A stretch of DNA of 64,000 nt, taken from NCBI RefSeq assembly GCF_900105905.1, contig NZ_FNSV01000005.1, positions 806,001-870,000 of the forward strand. Reading direction: 5' to 3'. Shown in pieces: positions 1-10,513 of the stretch. Origin of the DNA: Rhodococcus koreensis (GTDB lineage Bacteria > Actinomycetota > Actinomycetes > Mycobacteriales > Mycobacteriaceae). Below the pieces are notes generated by a model. It ran no database searches and was not told the origin of the DNA. It saw nothing but the letters and a program-made list of their open reading frames with translations. Position 1 is the stretch's first letter. Each line of letters starts with the position of its first letter. Position numbers and translations under genes: made by a program.

Positions 1-1167
<1,167 letters not shown>

Positions 1168-1372
1168 GTGAGCAGTTGTCGAACAGGCACTGAGACAGGG
1201 AAACACCGGAGGTGGCCGGGCAGGCCGGCAGGCGGATCACCCGACGAAAGACGAACGTCCGGTCGCCCTCTGGATACCCACCCGAACGACAGTCCAACAG
1301 GTTCACCGGGGCGAGCGAATTTCTCTCGCGTGTTCGGTGAACGGAATGGGTCGATGATTCGTGGTATCGGGT

Positions 1373-1777
1373 ATGAAGCTCTCCGCAGCTCTGCCGGCGG
1401 CTGCCGTCGTCGCGGCGTGTGCGCTCACCGCCTGCAGCGATGACGGCGGCAGCACCGTCGACTACGCACCCACCCCGACGGTCACCGACACGATGGCGAT
1501 GCCGTCCTCCGACGGGGCGGTGGCGGCGGGAGCGAACGAGATCGTCATCTCAGGATTCGCGTACACGGTGCCCGCCACGGTGGCACCCGGCGCGCAGGTC
1601 ACCATTCGCAACACCGACACGGCCGAACACACGGTGACCGCAGACACCGGCGGCACGTTCGACATCGAGATCGAGGGCGGCGAGACCGCGACATTGACGG
1701 TGCCACCGACACCCGGTACCTACCCGTTCCATTGCACATATCACTCGAACATGCACGGCAACTTGACCGTCGGGTGA
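1373..1777 (+). CDS. Cupredoxin-family copper-binding lipoprotein
   Basis: The 134-residue protein starts with a basic/hydrophobic signal sequence ending in the lipobox LTAC, so Cys21 should be lipidated and the protein anchored outside the membrane. A low-complexity linker leads into a plastocyanin-like domain (about residues 52-134). It carries the type 1 copper ligand set in the expected order: His86 (AEHTVT), Cys121, His124 and Met127 (FHCTYHSNMHG). Likely role is periplasmic or cell-envelope copper binding or electron transfer. The ATG at 1373 is preferred over the in-frame GTG at 1361 because it gives a normal signal peptide. Confidence 0.86.
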   Translation: MKLSAALPAAAVVAACALTACSDDGGSTVDYAPTPTVTDTMAMPSSDGAVAAGANEIVISGFAYTVPATVAPGAQVTIRNTDTAEHTVTADTGGTFDIEIEGGETATLTVPPTPGTYPFHCTYHSNMHGNLTVG

Positions 1778-2032
1778 CGAGGTCATCGCCGATCCAGGTT
1801 CTACCCGATGGGAATACGCAGCTACCTGCCCGCGCCGCGCACGGTGGATGAGGCGCTCGCGGACACGCTCGACATCTCCGGTCTCACGACCATGGCTGCA
1901 ATGGACTCGACGCGATGGTTCTGCTCATCGACGACAGCGTCGATCACGCGCAGTCGGACGGTTCCTGCAGATTGGACAAGGCTACCCGGAAGACCCGTGA
2001 ACCCTCGGGGGTCCGGTTTCGTGAAATAGGTT

Positions 2033-2827
2033 ATGACCGCTCAACAATCCGGGGCGGCCCCGGAATACGACGGGATGTGGTCGACGGCGCTGGTCCGCGG
2101 GCTGATCCGCGAGGACGCGCTGCGCTCGTCGAGCTACTCGGACACCGGCTATATCGACCTGCTCGAATCGGGTCCACCGGCCCGGCGCACTCTCGCGCAG
2201 CGTGCGATGACCAACAACAGGGTTGCCGCCGTCTACGAGCGGCTGTGGCGGCCGATCGTCGTCGCGGCGCTGAGCCTGCACGGACTCTCCGTGGTTGACG
2301 AGCGCGCCAGGGCCGCCGCGGCCCTGCATCTCGACGGCGAGCAACGAGTGCTCGACGTGGCGTGCGGTCCGGGAAACTTCACCGGTTTCTTCGCCGACAG
2401 GCTCGCCGGCGACGGATTCGTCGTCGGATTGGACACCTCACTGCCAATGCTCGAACGCGCAGTCCACGACAACCCCCGCCCGCGCGCGGTCTACCTTCAC
2501 GCCGACGCGCTCAAGCTTCCCTTCGACGACCGGACATTCGACGCCGTGTGCTGTTTCGCGGCGCTGCACCTCGTGGCGGAGCCGTGTGCCGTGCTCCGCG
2601 AGATGGTGCGGGTGTTGGCGCCGGGTGGGCGGATCGCGGTGATGACCAGCTACGGTCGCGAATCCTTCCTCGTGCGGAAGGGACTCGAGCTGGGCGCAAC
2701 GCTGTGTGGGGTACGGGTCTTCGACCGCACCACCGTCCCGGCCTTCCTCGCCGCCGCTGGACTGCTCGACGTCGACCAGCAGCTGCGCGGCATCTCCCAG
2801 TTCGTCACCGCCCGCCGGCACGGGTGA
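2033..2827 (+). CDS. Class I SAM-dependent methyltransferase
   Basis: The 264-residue protein has a methyltransferase type 11 core. Motif I is VLDVACGPGNF near residue 107, followed by VGLDTSLPML, then HADALKLPFDDRTFDAV and the loop LAPGGRIAVMTSYG. The N-terminal 90 residues are of the kind found in actinobacterial ubiquinone/menaquinone-type methyltransferases. The substrate is unknown. The ATG at 2033 follows a poor ribosome site (AAATAGGTT). It stands alone, with decayed sequence on both sides. Confidence 0.8.
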   Translation: MTAQQSGAAPEYDGMWSTALVRGLIREDALRSSSYSDTGYIDLLESGPPARRTLAQRAMTNNRVAAVYERLWRPIVVAALSLHGLSVVDERARAAAALHLDGEQRVLDVACGPGNFTGFFADRLAGDGFVVGLDTSLPMLERAVHDNPRPRAVYLHADALKLPFDDRTFDAVCCFAALHLVAEPCAVLREMVRVLAPGGRIAVMTSYGRESFLVRKGLELGATLCGVRVFDRTTVPAFLAAAGLLDVDQQLRGISQFVTARRHG

Positions 2828-3159
2828 CCGGTTCATAGCGAGGAGGACGCGACCGGCTGTGCCTGGCCCTCGATGCCACCGTCCGATACGAGTTGTTCTC
2901 GGTGTTCGAGGTCACTCCTGGGGTTCTCGGCCCGGCCCGGCCCGGACCGGTCCGCGGCTAGTGCAGCACGCTCAGGTCTTCCTCGACGGGCCCGCGGACG
3001 CGGGCGTGGCGCTCCGCGAGTTGCACGACGCGGACGGTGATTTCGTACCCCATCGCCATCGCGAACGGCAGTTCGTCACCCGCGGCGGCGAGTGCAGGGC
3101 GAAGCTGGTGTGCGACCCGGCCGGATGCGGCCAGGACTCGAAATCTCGTGTGGCGCTGT

Positions 3160-3350
3160 GACCGACCCAGGTGGCCCAACTACCGGCAGCGGCTTTTCGT
3201 CCCGACCTGGCGTGCCATGGAACCGGCGGAATTCCGGCACCACTTCGCGGTCTACCGCCCCGTCACCGGAGCGACGGTGTTCCCCTTCGACCTCGCCTCC
3301 ACAGTGCTGCTGACCATCACCACCTACTCCGCCGTCAAGACGGCGGGACG
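3160..3350 (+). pseudogene. Fragment of a small membrane protein (DUF1772-like)
   Basis: In one frame this stretch reads WPNYRQRLFVPTWRAMEPAE followed by FRHHFAVYRP, then a hydrophobic segment ending in TVLLTITTYSAV. This resembles the middle of short four-helix membrane proteins of the DUF1772 type, where an FVPTWNxMPPAEF-like stretch is common. No complete gene surrounds it and the flanking frames look non-coding. The whole interval from 2828 to 3526 otherwise shows no gene I can support. The assignment is weak. Confidence 0.35.
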
Positions 3351-3526
3351 CGGGTGTGACCAGGCTGCCCGACCGCACGGGAATAGACCCCGCGGCGCCC
3401 AGGCCAGCCACAGATACCGGTGCCACGGAAACGTCGAACGGATGCGGGGGCGCGGAAGGACGGACTACGAACCAGAAGTCACCACGCCACAATACGATTA
3501 ATCTCGCGCAAGTCCGGCGCGAGACA

Positions 3527-4099
3527 TCATTCGCGATCGCGCAGCAGTGCAACGGCATCGTCCATCCCGTACCGGGTCACCAACTGATCGAGGACCTCAT
3601 CGGCGGTCATCGGTGGCCGCGCCAGGCGGGCCGCGAGCATATCCACCGCGCGCGCCGCCGCGGCCGGGGACACCGACACCGTGTCGCCTGCGAACTCCGC
3701 CGGCGAGATCACCCGGATGTTCCCCGGAACTCGTTCACGAGGAAAGTCCTTCCGATTCAGCGTGACGATCACCCCGGCCCCGCCGACCACGGCGGCCGCA
3801 ACGACATGCTCATCGTCGGGATCGGGCAGCGAAAACGCACCCTCGAGTGGCTCCCAGCCGGTCACCAGGGCGTCGTCGAAGTGCTCGCGCATCGTTCCCA
3901 CCAGCCGCGCACCAGCGGCTTGGGCTGCCGCCGCACTGTGCCCGCGTCGTTCCAGTTTCGCGGCCTCGTGGAATTCGAGTTCGTCGAGGATTACCTCCGA
4001 CCACAACGGCCGGTACAAGCCCTCAACGGCCATCGACAGCAGGAAATCCCGCTGCAGGCTCGGCCAGAGAACACACGTATCGAGAACTGCTGCGAACAC
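3527..4099 (-). CDS. PIN-domain ribonuclease toxin, VapC-like
   Basis: The 190-residue protein opens with AVLDTCVLWP, the first acidic residue of the PIN active site. It continues with an ILDELEFH segment and then LPDPDDEHVVAAAV, the second acidic cluster, followed by VIVTLNRKDFP, the usual C-terminal part of the PIN core. An extra C-terminal tail of about 50 residues follows the core. PIN toxins cleave RNA using a metal ion. The start is 9 bases after the stop of the upstream DNA-binding protein, the normal antitoxin-toxin order, so the pair is probably co-transcribed and the upstream protein is the antitoxin. Confidence 0.85.
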   Translation of the reverse strand: MFAAVLDTCVLWPSLQRDFLLSMAVEGLYRPLWSEVILDELEFHEAAKLERRGHSAAAAQAAGARLVGTMREHFDDALVTGWEPLEGAFSLPDPDDEHVVAAAVVGGAGVIVTLNRKDFPRERVPGNIRVISPAEFAGDTVSVSPAAAARAVDMLAARLARPPMTADEVLDQLVTRYGMDDAVALLRDRE

Positions 4100-4108
4100 C
4101 CCGGCTGC

Positions 4109-4669
4109 CTATCGACCACCCGCCGCGGCTGACCGGCCCGCGCTGCGGGAGCGTCGGCGCTCCGCGACCGCCTTCCGCGCGGCCTTCAGCTGCTCCGCGA
4201 CCGCCGCTGGATCGTCCTCGTCGTCGATCTCGACAGCGGTCTGCGCGAGTGCCTCGTATTGGCGGGCACGACGCTGCTGCTGGTACTCGAGTACATCGCG
4301 CAACAACAGCCGATGTCGAGTGCCGACCTTCTCCGCCGGCAACTCCCCCACGTCGATCCATCGGCGCACCGTCGGTCGGCTCACCCCAAGCAGATCCGCG
4401 GCCTGCTGCGTCGTCAACATCGTCGCCTGGGGTGCCACCGTCACCGCACGTCCGGCCTGCAAGGCGGCCACAACCTGCTTGAGCGCGGCATGCACCTCTG
4501 CCGGCAACTCCACCTGATCGTGCTCACCGGCACCCACCAGGAGATACCGCGGCTCCACCCGGTCGCCACGGCGCCGCTCGTGCGCATCGAGGAAGCCAAC
4601 GACCTCCGCCAACCCCACACCCGCCGCCTGCGGCAGATACGTGTGCTGATCCAACGCCTGCGCACCCAT
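4109..4669 (-). CDS. Excisionase-family DNA-binding antitoxin
   Basis: The 186-residue protein has a MerR/excisionase-type winged helix near residues 80-130: MLTTQQAADLLGVSRPTVRR, then DVGELPAEKVGTRHR. An acidic, flexible C-terminal third (DDEDDPAAVAEQL) would suit toxin binding. The ATG at 4669 is chosen over an upstream in-frame ATG at 4855 because it lies just after a palindromic promoter region, and because the upstream extension has no family character. It is followed at once by the PIN toxin gene. It probably neutralises the toxin and represses the operon. Confidence 0.82.
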   Translation of the reverse strand: MGAQALDQHTYLPQAAGVGLAEVVGFLDAHERRRGDRVEPRYLLVGAGEHDQVELPAEVHAALKQVVAALQAGRAVTVAPQATMLTTQQAADLLGVSRPTVRRWIDVGELPAEKVGTRHRLLLRDVLEYQQQRRARQYEALAQTAVEIDDEDDPAAVAEQLKAARKAVAERRRSRSAGRSAAAGGR

Positions 4670-4684
4670 CACGAACTCCTTCCG

Positions 4685-4720
4685 TTCGAAAGAATCGTAA
4701 CATCTTTCGAATCTTTCGAA
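4685..4720 (-). promoter_or_regulatory. Palindromic operator of the toxin-antitoxin operon
   Basis: The outer arms TTCGAAAGA (4685-4693) and TCTTTCGAA (4712-4720) form a perfect inverted repeat. A third copy of CTTTCGAA lies inside at 4704-4711. The site is 15-50 bases upstream of the antitoxin ATG, where autorepression by an antitoxin or its toxin complex normally acts. Binding is inferred. Confidence 0.7.
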
Positions 4721-5018
4721 TAGGTACGTGGAGGAGACGTTCACCTGCCCAGCCGCGGTACACGGCAGCACCGACGGCGCACCGACCCCTAACCATCGTC
4801 CCAGGTCAGCAAAGGTCCCGCGGCCATGTGTCGAACCGTCCATCTCAGTGATCACCGAGCTCGACGTCTCAGAGGTCCTCCGCCTGCCCGGCCGAAAATG
4901 AGGCCACTCAAGCCGGAGCCTGGGAGCTCATTACCCGGAATCGACTGGTACGTCGACCCTGTGGTAGATGCACACAACGGGGTGACCGGGGTCGCCATCC
5001 TCAGGGACCGCCGTTCCG

Positions 5019-5834
5019 TTACCGGGAATTCTTCGCGGCGACCGCGGTCGCCGGATGCACCGCGATCAGGCCGAGTCCTTCGCGTCGCTTGCACAGCCGC
5101 GCCAACTCCCGATACGCGGCCTCACCGAGCAACTCGGTGAGCTCCGGCGCATACGACTCCCACACCGCCTTGGCGCCGACATGCGCATCCGGCGAGCCGG
5201 AGCAGTACCAGTCCAGATCCGATCCGCCCTCACCCCAACCGCGGCGGTCGTACTCGGTGATCGTCGTCTTCAGGACCTGCTCACCGTCGGGTCGCTCCAC
5301 CCATTCGTGGGTCCGCCGGATCGGCAGCTGCCAGCACACGTCCGGCTTCACCTCGAGCGGCTCGATCCCACGCCGCAGCGCCATCGAATGCAACGCGCAC
5401 CCGATCCCACCCTCGAAGCCGGGACGGTTGAGGAAGATGCACGCGCCCTTGTAGCGGCGGGTACGCAGCGCCGGCTTGTCCTCGAGCTCATCCTCCTCGG
5501 TGTACCCCTGCTTCCCGAGACCCTCCTTCCTGAACTGCCAATCCTCAGGTCTGAGCAGCTTCACCGACTCGTGCAACCTCTCGACATCCTCCTCGTCGGT
5601 CAAGAACGCGCCGTGCGAGCAGCAGCCGTCGTCGGGTCGGCCCACGATGATGCCCTGGCACGCCGGGGTGCCGAACACACAGGTCCAGCGCGAGAGCAGC
5701 CACGTCATGTCCGCGGCGATGAGATGCTCGGCGTCGTCGGGATCGAGGAACTCGACCCATTCCCGAGCGAAGTCGAGCGCAACCTCGGGGCTGGGCGTCA
5801 TCTTGTGCGCACGCCGCGCACTACCTGCTGTCAC
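5019..5834 (-). CDS. Conserved actinobacterial cysteine-rich protein of unknown function
   Basis: The protein of about 271 residues has many cysteines in short motifs: [12 protein letters not shown], then [13 protein letters not shown], a lone cysteine in [30 protein letters not shown] and DWYCSGSPD. This pattern resembles proteins of the DUF3109/YkgJ kind that may bind zinc or an iron-sulphur cluster. The GTG at 5834 follows a GGGGG ribosome site; an in-frame ATG at 5801 (MTPSPEV) is an alternative. Its function is unknown. It lies between the toxin-antitoxin pair and a truncated transfer gene on the same strand. Confidence 0.68.
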   Translation of the reverse strand: MTAGSARRAHKMTPSPEVALDFAREWVEFLDPDDAEHLIAADMTWLLSRWTCVFGTPACQGIIVGRPDDGCCSHGAFLTDEEDVERLHESVKLLRPEDWQFRKEGLGKQGYTEEDELEDKPALRTRRYKGACIFLNRPGFEGGIGCALHSMALRRGIEPLEVKPDVCWQLPIRRTHEWVERPDGEQVLKTTITEYDRRGWGEGGSDLDWYCSGSPDAHVGAKAVWESYAPELTELLGEAAYRELARLCKRREGLGLIAVHPATAVAAKNSR

Positions 5835-5960
5835 AAACCCCCACGCTAGCCAACCCACATAACAGCCAAGGACTGATCAGATCCCCGTCCGGGATCAAAC
5901 AATGCCCGCCACGAATCGCGCCGATACACCAGGGAGACCACCGCTGCGATAGACGACCGA

Positions 5961-7426
5961 TCAACCCCAGTACCATTGCCGCACAACGGACAACCGTTGA
6001 CGGGCACAGCCCACAACGTCTGGAACCGGCAGCAAGCGGATGCCGGCCGAGCGGGCCAGGACAGCGAGGTCGGCCCACGCCCCCAGCGGGTCGAGTTGCT
6101 TGATCTGCGCGCGGATCTCCTCGTCCTTGGCCAGTCGCTGCCATTTGCCGGAGAGGATGAAGAACTCGTCGAGGACGGCGATCAGCAACGGCAGTTGCGA
6201 GGGTTCGATCTTCTTCACGTGCACGTAGTGGTTGCGGGCCATCATTTCCGCATGCAGGGCGCGCACGAGCAACGCGGAACGGACGGCGTCGTAGACGATG
6301 GCCGCGCATCCGGGGTAGCCCTCGAGACCGTCGAGTTCGATCATCTTCGGGTCGACCCCGAGGAAGGGGATTCCGCGGCGTGAGGCCTCGGTGAGCAGGG
6401 TGCGGATGACTGAGGTCTTGCCGCCGCCGGTGGGGCCGACGATCAGGCAGTGCGGTTTGTTCGATTTGGTCGAGACATCCCAGTACAGGCTCAGGTTCGC
6501 TGCGCCGGTGGCGTAGGGCAGGTGGCGGAGGTTCTCATCGACCAAGGCGAGGGGATGGTCGACGCGGGTGGGCAACGGCGCCCGCAGGTACATCACCAGG
6601 TATCCCTCGGAGGGGGTCCACTCGGTGGCCCAGGTGCGGCCGGATTCGTGGTGGCCGGCGAGCGCGGCGAGGGCTTCGTCGACCTTGGTCTGGAAGCCGC
6701 GGGCGCCGCTGTTCAGCGAGGGGGTGAAGGTGACCTTGTAGCCGATCTCGATTCCGTCGTCGTCGCAGGAGTCGACGGTGACGGCGGGTTCTTTGAAGAT
6801 GGTGCCGGCGGACAACGCGGTTTGTCGGGCCTTGTGGCGGGGTGATCGGGTGTCGGGTTCGATCGGTGTGCGGGTGATGAGGATCAGGTCGCGGTGCGCG
6901 TGGTGGCGGACGGTGTAGGTGTGCGTGCCGGTGCGGCCGGCTGCTCCTCGGACGGCGGTGGTGAATTCGTCCATCTCCTTGGGGCGGATGATCGCACCCC
7001 GCGGAAGTCCGATCTTTGCGCTGCGCAGTGCACCGATTCCGGGTGGGAACGCGACGGTCACCTTGACCGGCAGGTGCCGCGTCGTCTGCCGTAACTGCGC
7101 TTCGAGCGCCAGGCCCTGTCGGTGGCCGCGCCACCGGAGAATGTCGACCGCGATCCACGCGGCGGCGAGGACGGCGAGCGGCCAGCGATAGCTGTGGAGC
7201 GTGGTGATGAGCTGGCCGGCCTGGTCGACCGCGTCTGTGAGCGCGGTGTCGGCGAGTTGGGGTGCGTAGAACGCGAGGGCCGCGGAGGCGACCGCGACCG
7301 GGGTGAGGGTTCGGTACGCGCCGACGGCGGGCTCGGGTGCCGACTGACTGCTCGGCCGATTGCGGGCGCCGGGGGCGGGCCGAACAGTTCGATCAGGAGG
7401 TCCTTGAGCGGATCCCGCTGCGCCAT
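5961..7426 (-). pseudogene. FtsK/SpoIIIE-type DNA transfer ATPase (TraB/TraSA-like), frameshifted and truncated
   Basis: The long frame has an N-terminal membrane region (LTPVAVASAALAFYAP and WPLAVLAAAWIAVD). It then has a central domain and an FtsK-type ATPase with Walker A GPTGGGKTS and Walker B LLIAVLDEFF. The best start is ATG at 7426 behind AAAGGGGAGAAG (MAQRDPLKDLLIELFGPPP). That frame must shift by one base in the C-rich stretch after FGPPPAP to join the rest. At the other end homology stops after LARSAGIRLL, near 6030, before the sensor and C-terminal part of the ATPase. Relatives pump double-stranded DNA between mycelia or cells in actinobacterial conjugation. With two defects it is unlikely to work. 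Confidence 0.75.
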
Positions 7427-7510
7427 CGCTTCTCCCCTTTCCTGCTCGATTGATGCCCGCGTCGGAATGCGGTCGGGTGTGATGGATGCGCACACTGGCA
7501 GATTCGGGTG

Positions 7511-7550
7511 ATCTCACTCAACGTGATCTGTGGATAACTTCGCTCAGAGG
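7511..7550 (-). promoter_or_regulatory. Upstream element with DnaA box, copy 1
   Basis: Read on the minus strand this 40-base element contains AGTTATCCACAG followed by ATCACGTTGA. TTATCCACA (7529-7537) is a perfect DnaA-box sequence. Nearly the same element lies at 10046-10085 in opposite orientation, so each of the two divergent transfer gene sets has one upstream copy. Confidence 0.6.
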
Positions 7551-8061
7551 CTGCTCACGACCTGTACGTGACACTGCGCCGATAGGGCGCGGCGTCACGG
7601 CCGGATGGTGCAGGTGCGCATGCTCACACCCACCGGATCGCGTGTGCCAACGGTGCGGCAAGGACTGCGCTCGGTCGACTTCCACAACGAATACCGACGT
7701 GGACGAGGCGGGCGCACAGTGCCCTTCGTCAGCCTCGGCTACCCCTAGTCCACATGCGATTGCGAGAGTCGCGTTCAGACGGCTGCGCGAGTCGGTAGTC
7801 GACCAACCTCACAATGGCTTCGCGGGCGCTTGAGGGACGTGCCGAGGCGCGCGTGCACGTGCGCGACAGAGCGATCCCGACACCGGGTGATCCGGCGGAC
7901 ATCACACGCGGTTTCACCCGCTCCTCGGGAGCGGTCGGCGATCGCCCTCGGGCGTGTCACTGCGGCGATCCGCGGAGCGGTCCGGCGAGCGCTCACCATA
8001 GCGCGTGAACAGCATGTTGTGACATTGGTTGGCGCAGAGCATTTTTCCCAGGTACACTCCC
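7551..8061. other. Intergenic stretch without a recognisable gene
   Basis: This interval separates the transfer-ATPase remnant from the IS701-type element. No frame here has family character, a ribosome site and plausible length together. It probably formed one long divergent promoter or origin-like region with 9561-10155 before the insertion sequence entered. Confidence 0.5.
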
Positions 8062-8065
8062 CTAG

Positions 8066-9556
8066 TACTACAGGGCTATCGGTCGGCGTGTCTGACTTGA
8101 TCTTGGGGCAGCGCGTGGGATCTTGCAGTGGTGGCTGCGCGTGTTGAGAATGGTCCGGTGCTCGATCCTGATGCGGTGTCTGTTGTAGATCTGGAGGAAT
8201 GGGCGTCCGAGTTCGACAAGGTCCTTGCCCGCATCGAGCCGTTGTTTGTTCACGAAAACTCGCTCCGGCATGCCGGGCAGTATCTTCGGGGGCTGCTGGC
8301 GCCGATCGAGCGGAAGAACGGCTGGACCATCGCCGAGTATGTCGGGGAGAAGGAACCGAAGGCGATGCAGCGGTTCCTCAACCTTGCCTTGTGGGATGCC
8401 GACGCGCTGCGCGACCTGGTATGCGACTACGCGATCGAGCATCTCAACGACCCGCGCGGAATTCTGGTCGCCGATCCGACGGGGTTTGCGAAGAAGGGCA
8501 AGAAATCTGCTGGCGTGCAACGGCAATACTCCGGAACCCTGGGGCGTGTCGATAACTGCCAGATCGGCACCTTTTTGGCCTATGTCACCACCGGCCGCGA
8601 CCGTGTCCTGATCGATCGCGAACTCTATGTGCCCGAGGGCTCCTGGTTCGGTGACCCGGCTCGGTGTGCCGAAGCCGGCATCCCGGACGACCTGACGTTT
8701 GCGACCAGGCCGAAGCAGGTCATGGCCATGATCGAGCGGGCGCGGTGGAGCGAGCTGTTGTTCGAGTGGTTCACCGCCGACGAAGAGTTTGGGCAAAACC
8801 CGGGGCTGCGCGCCTACCTGGAGGAAGCCGAGATCGCCTATGTGATGGCGGTACCGAAGAACACCGCGTTCACCGACCACATCGGCCGACAGAGCGTCAT
8901 CAACGAGCGCGCCGCACGGCTCGCCGCCAACGACTGGCAGCGGCGCGCCTGCGGCATCGGCTCGAAAGGCTTCCGGGTCTACGACTGGGCGCTGATCAAT
9001 TCCGACGACCCCGAGCACCAGTACATGATTCGCCGCTCGATCGATGACGGCGAACTCGCCTTCTACCATTGCTTCAATCCGCGCCGCGAAGGTTTCGGAG
9101 AGCTCGTTCGAGTCGCCGGAGCACGCTGGCCGATCGAGGAATGCTTCGAGGCCGCCAAAGGCGGTGTCGGACTTGATGATTACCAGGTTCGGCTTTACCA
9201 CGCCTGGTATCGGCACGTCACGTTGGCGATGCTCGCCCACGCATTCCTGACCGTCTGCGCCCGCAAACACAAGAACAAAAGGGGGTCGCCCGATCCGCTG
9301 CCGAAAGACCTGAAAACCCAAGATCAACAATAGCGAGGCCTGGCAGGCGGCACCCACCCGAGGCCACCATCCGGCCCCGACGCAAGATTCCCCTCACCGT
9401 CGCCGAAATCAGACGGCTATTCAACGTCCGCCAATTGGCCAAAGACGCGATCGAGCACGCACTGCACTGGTCATGCTTCCGACGCGAGCACCAAGCCGAT
9501 GCCCGCAGACACCACTTCAGACGCCGACTCAAGATCCAGGCATTAGCCCTGTAGTA
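8066..9556 (+). mobile_element. IS701-family insertion sequence
   Basis: The 1491-base element has inverted ends starting TACTACAGGGCTA at 8066 and, read on the other strand, at 9556. It is flanked on both sides by CTAG (8062-8065 and 9557-9560), which fits the 4-base CTAG-type target duplication known for this family. It carries one transposase gene. Insertion was into the intergenic region between two divergent transfer gene sets, and the intact flanking repeats suggest a fairly recent event. Confidence 0.88.
8128..9333 (+). CDS. IS701-family DDE transposase, C-terminal tail out of frame
   Basis: The 401-residue product begins at GTG 8128. It has the family segments FVHENSLRHAGQYLRGLL, then ILVADPTGFAKKG with the first catalytic Asp, and a long beta-strand insertion. 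RWPIEECFEAAKGGVGLDDY carries the catalytic Glu and is followed by HVTLAMLAHAFL. The frame ends at TAG 9331-9333. Sequence typical of the family's last 60 residues (KIPLTVAEIRRLFNVRQ, then HALHWSCFRREHQADARRHH) continues in another frame from about 9360 to a stop at 9552-9554. Either a frameshift mutation has clipped the tail, or the two parts are joined by recoding. The DDE core itself is complete. Confidence 0.85.
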   Translation: MVAARVENGPVLDPDAVSVVDLEEWASEFDKVLARIEPLFVHENSLRHAGQYLRGLLAPIERKNGWTIAEYVGEKEPKAMQRFLNLALWDADALRDLVCDYAIEHLNDPRGILVADPTGFAKKGKKSAGVQRQYSGTLGRVDNCQIGTFLAYVTTGRDRVLIDRELYVPEGSWFGDPARCAEAGIPDDLTFATRPKQVMAMIERARWSELLFEWFTADEEFGQNPGLRAYLEEAEIAYVMAVPKNTAFTDHIGRQSVINERAARLAANDWQRRACGIGSKGFRVYDWALINSDDPEHQYMIRRSIDDGELAFYHCFNPRREGFGELVRVAGARWPIEECFEAAKGGVGLDDYQVRLYHAWYRHVTLAMLAHAFLTVCARKHKNKRGSPDPLPKDLKTQDQQ

Positions 9557-9560
9557 CTAG

Positions 9561-10045
9561 GCCCGAAGGGCCGGGGAGTGACCCCGAAGGGGACGGCATT
9601 TTCACCCGCCCTTCGAGGCGCGCCGACGCATCGCCGAAATCCGCCCTCTCCACCATTGCCCCGAGCACGCGGGCGGTGGCACGGTGTGAATGCTCCGCCG
9701 TTTCGGGCGAATCCTGACTCCTCTCTCGCGCCCGGTTCGCGATGCTCAACTGCGTCTGCTGTGCGACACGGTGAAGGGTGTGATGTTCGATCGGTCGTGG
9801 TGCCGTGCCCGAACATAGGTTGCCTGGCACTCGTCCGGGCCCAGCTGACTCCCAGCCGGATTGCAGGGTGATCCGTTGCTTTTGTGCCGGTTTCGGAGCA
9901 CATGATGCGCGGACGCCACGTGCGCGATTCCGAGCGGCGAGCAGCACCGGGCGGCACACACGCAGCGGCCCAATCTCTTTCCGGTCACCGCCCTGCTGTC
10001 ATCGTGCCCGGCCATCGATTCACCCGGCACCGGCCCGACACGCGT
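9561..10045. other. Intergenic stretch without a recognisable gene
   Basis: No supported gene is seen between the right end of the insertion sequence and the second DnaA-box element. The base composition stays high-GC and the possible frames look random. It is the right half of what was probably a long divergent control region. Confidence 0.45.
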
Positions 10046-10085
10046 CTGAGTGAAAAGTTATCCACAGGTCACGTTGATTCTCACG
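10046..10085 (+). promoter_or_regulatory. Upstream element with DnaA box, copy 2
   Basis: This element reads CTGAGTGAAAAGTTATCCAC and continues AGGTCACGTTGA. TTATCCACA lies at 10058-10066. Except for one base, the 22 bases from AGTTATCCACAG to CACGTTGA equal the copy at 7511-7550 read on the other strand. It lies 70-110 bases upstream of the TrbC-like gene. Confidence 0.6.
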
Positions 10086-10155
10086 GTGCGTCTCTTCTAC
10101 GTTCCCGCACAACCACGTTCGCCCATGTCAGCTACGCACCTGTTGGAGAGGCACA

Positions 10156-10473
10156 ATGTCCGCACTCGCTTCCACCGTCGTCGACCTCGCGAACGCGGCT
10201 TACCCCGCACCCGATGTCACGACCGTTGCCCAGCAAACGGAAGTCAGCACCGGGGGTCTCAGGACGTGGATCGAGGACAACATCGTCTTCACCATCCTGG
10301 TCGTCATTGCCTGCGTCCTCCTGACCGGTGGCCTGCGCGGGAACCTGTCGAAAGTGGTCACCGTCGGCGGGTTGACGTTGGTGGGTCTTGCATACCTCGG
10401 TATCGCCACCTCCGAATCCGCAGCCAACGGCATCGGAAACTGGGCTCTCGGCCTCTTCGGCATCAACGTCTGA
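10156..10473 (+). CDS. TrbC/VirB2-like small membrane protein of a conjugative transfer system
   Basis: The 105-residue protein has two hydrophobic segments, VFTILVVIACVLLTGG and VVTVGGLTLVGLAYLGI. The polar N-terminus is alanine-rich. Size and layout match pilin-like or channel subunits (TrbC/VirB2 type) found first in Gram-positive type IV secretion gene sets. ATG 10156 follows GGAGAGG. It is the first gene of a plus-strand set that continues with a second membrane protein and a VirB4-like ATPase. Confidence 0.6.
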   Translation: MSALASTVVDLANAAYPAPDVTTVAQQTEVSTGGLRTWIEDNIVFTILVVIACVLLTGGLRGNLSKVVTVGGLTLVGLAYLGIATSESAANGIGNWALGLFGINV

Positions 10474-10513
10474 CCCCGTGATCGTTCCTGCGCGACGAAA
10501 CGGGGAGCGTGAG

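Noticed and set aside
7511..10085. A plasmid replication origin based on the two DnaA boxes.
   Set aside because: Only two boxes, no iterons, no AT-rich melting region and no rep gene were found; kept only as a shared regulatory element.
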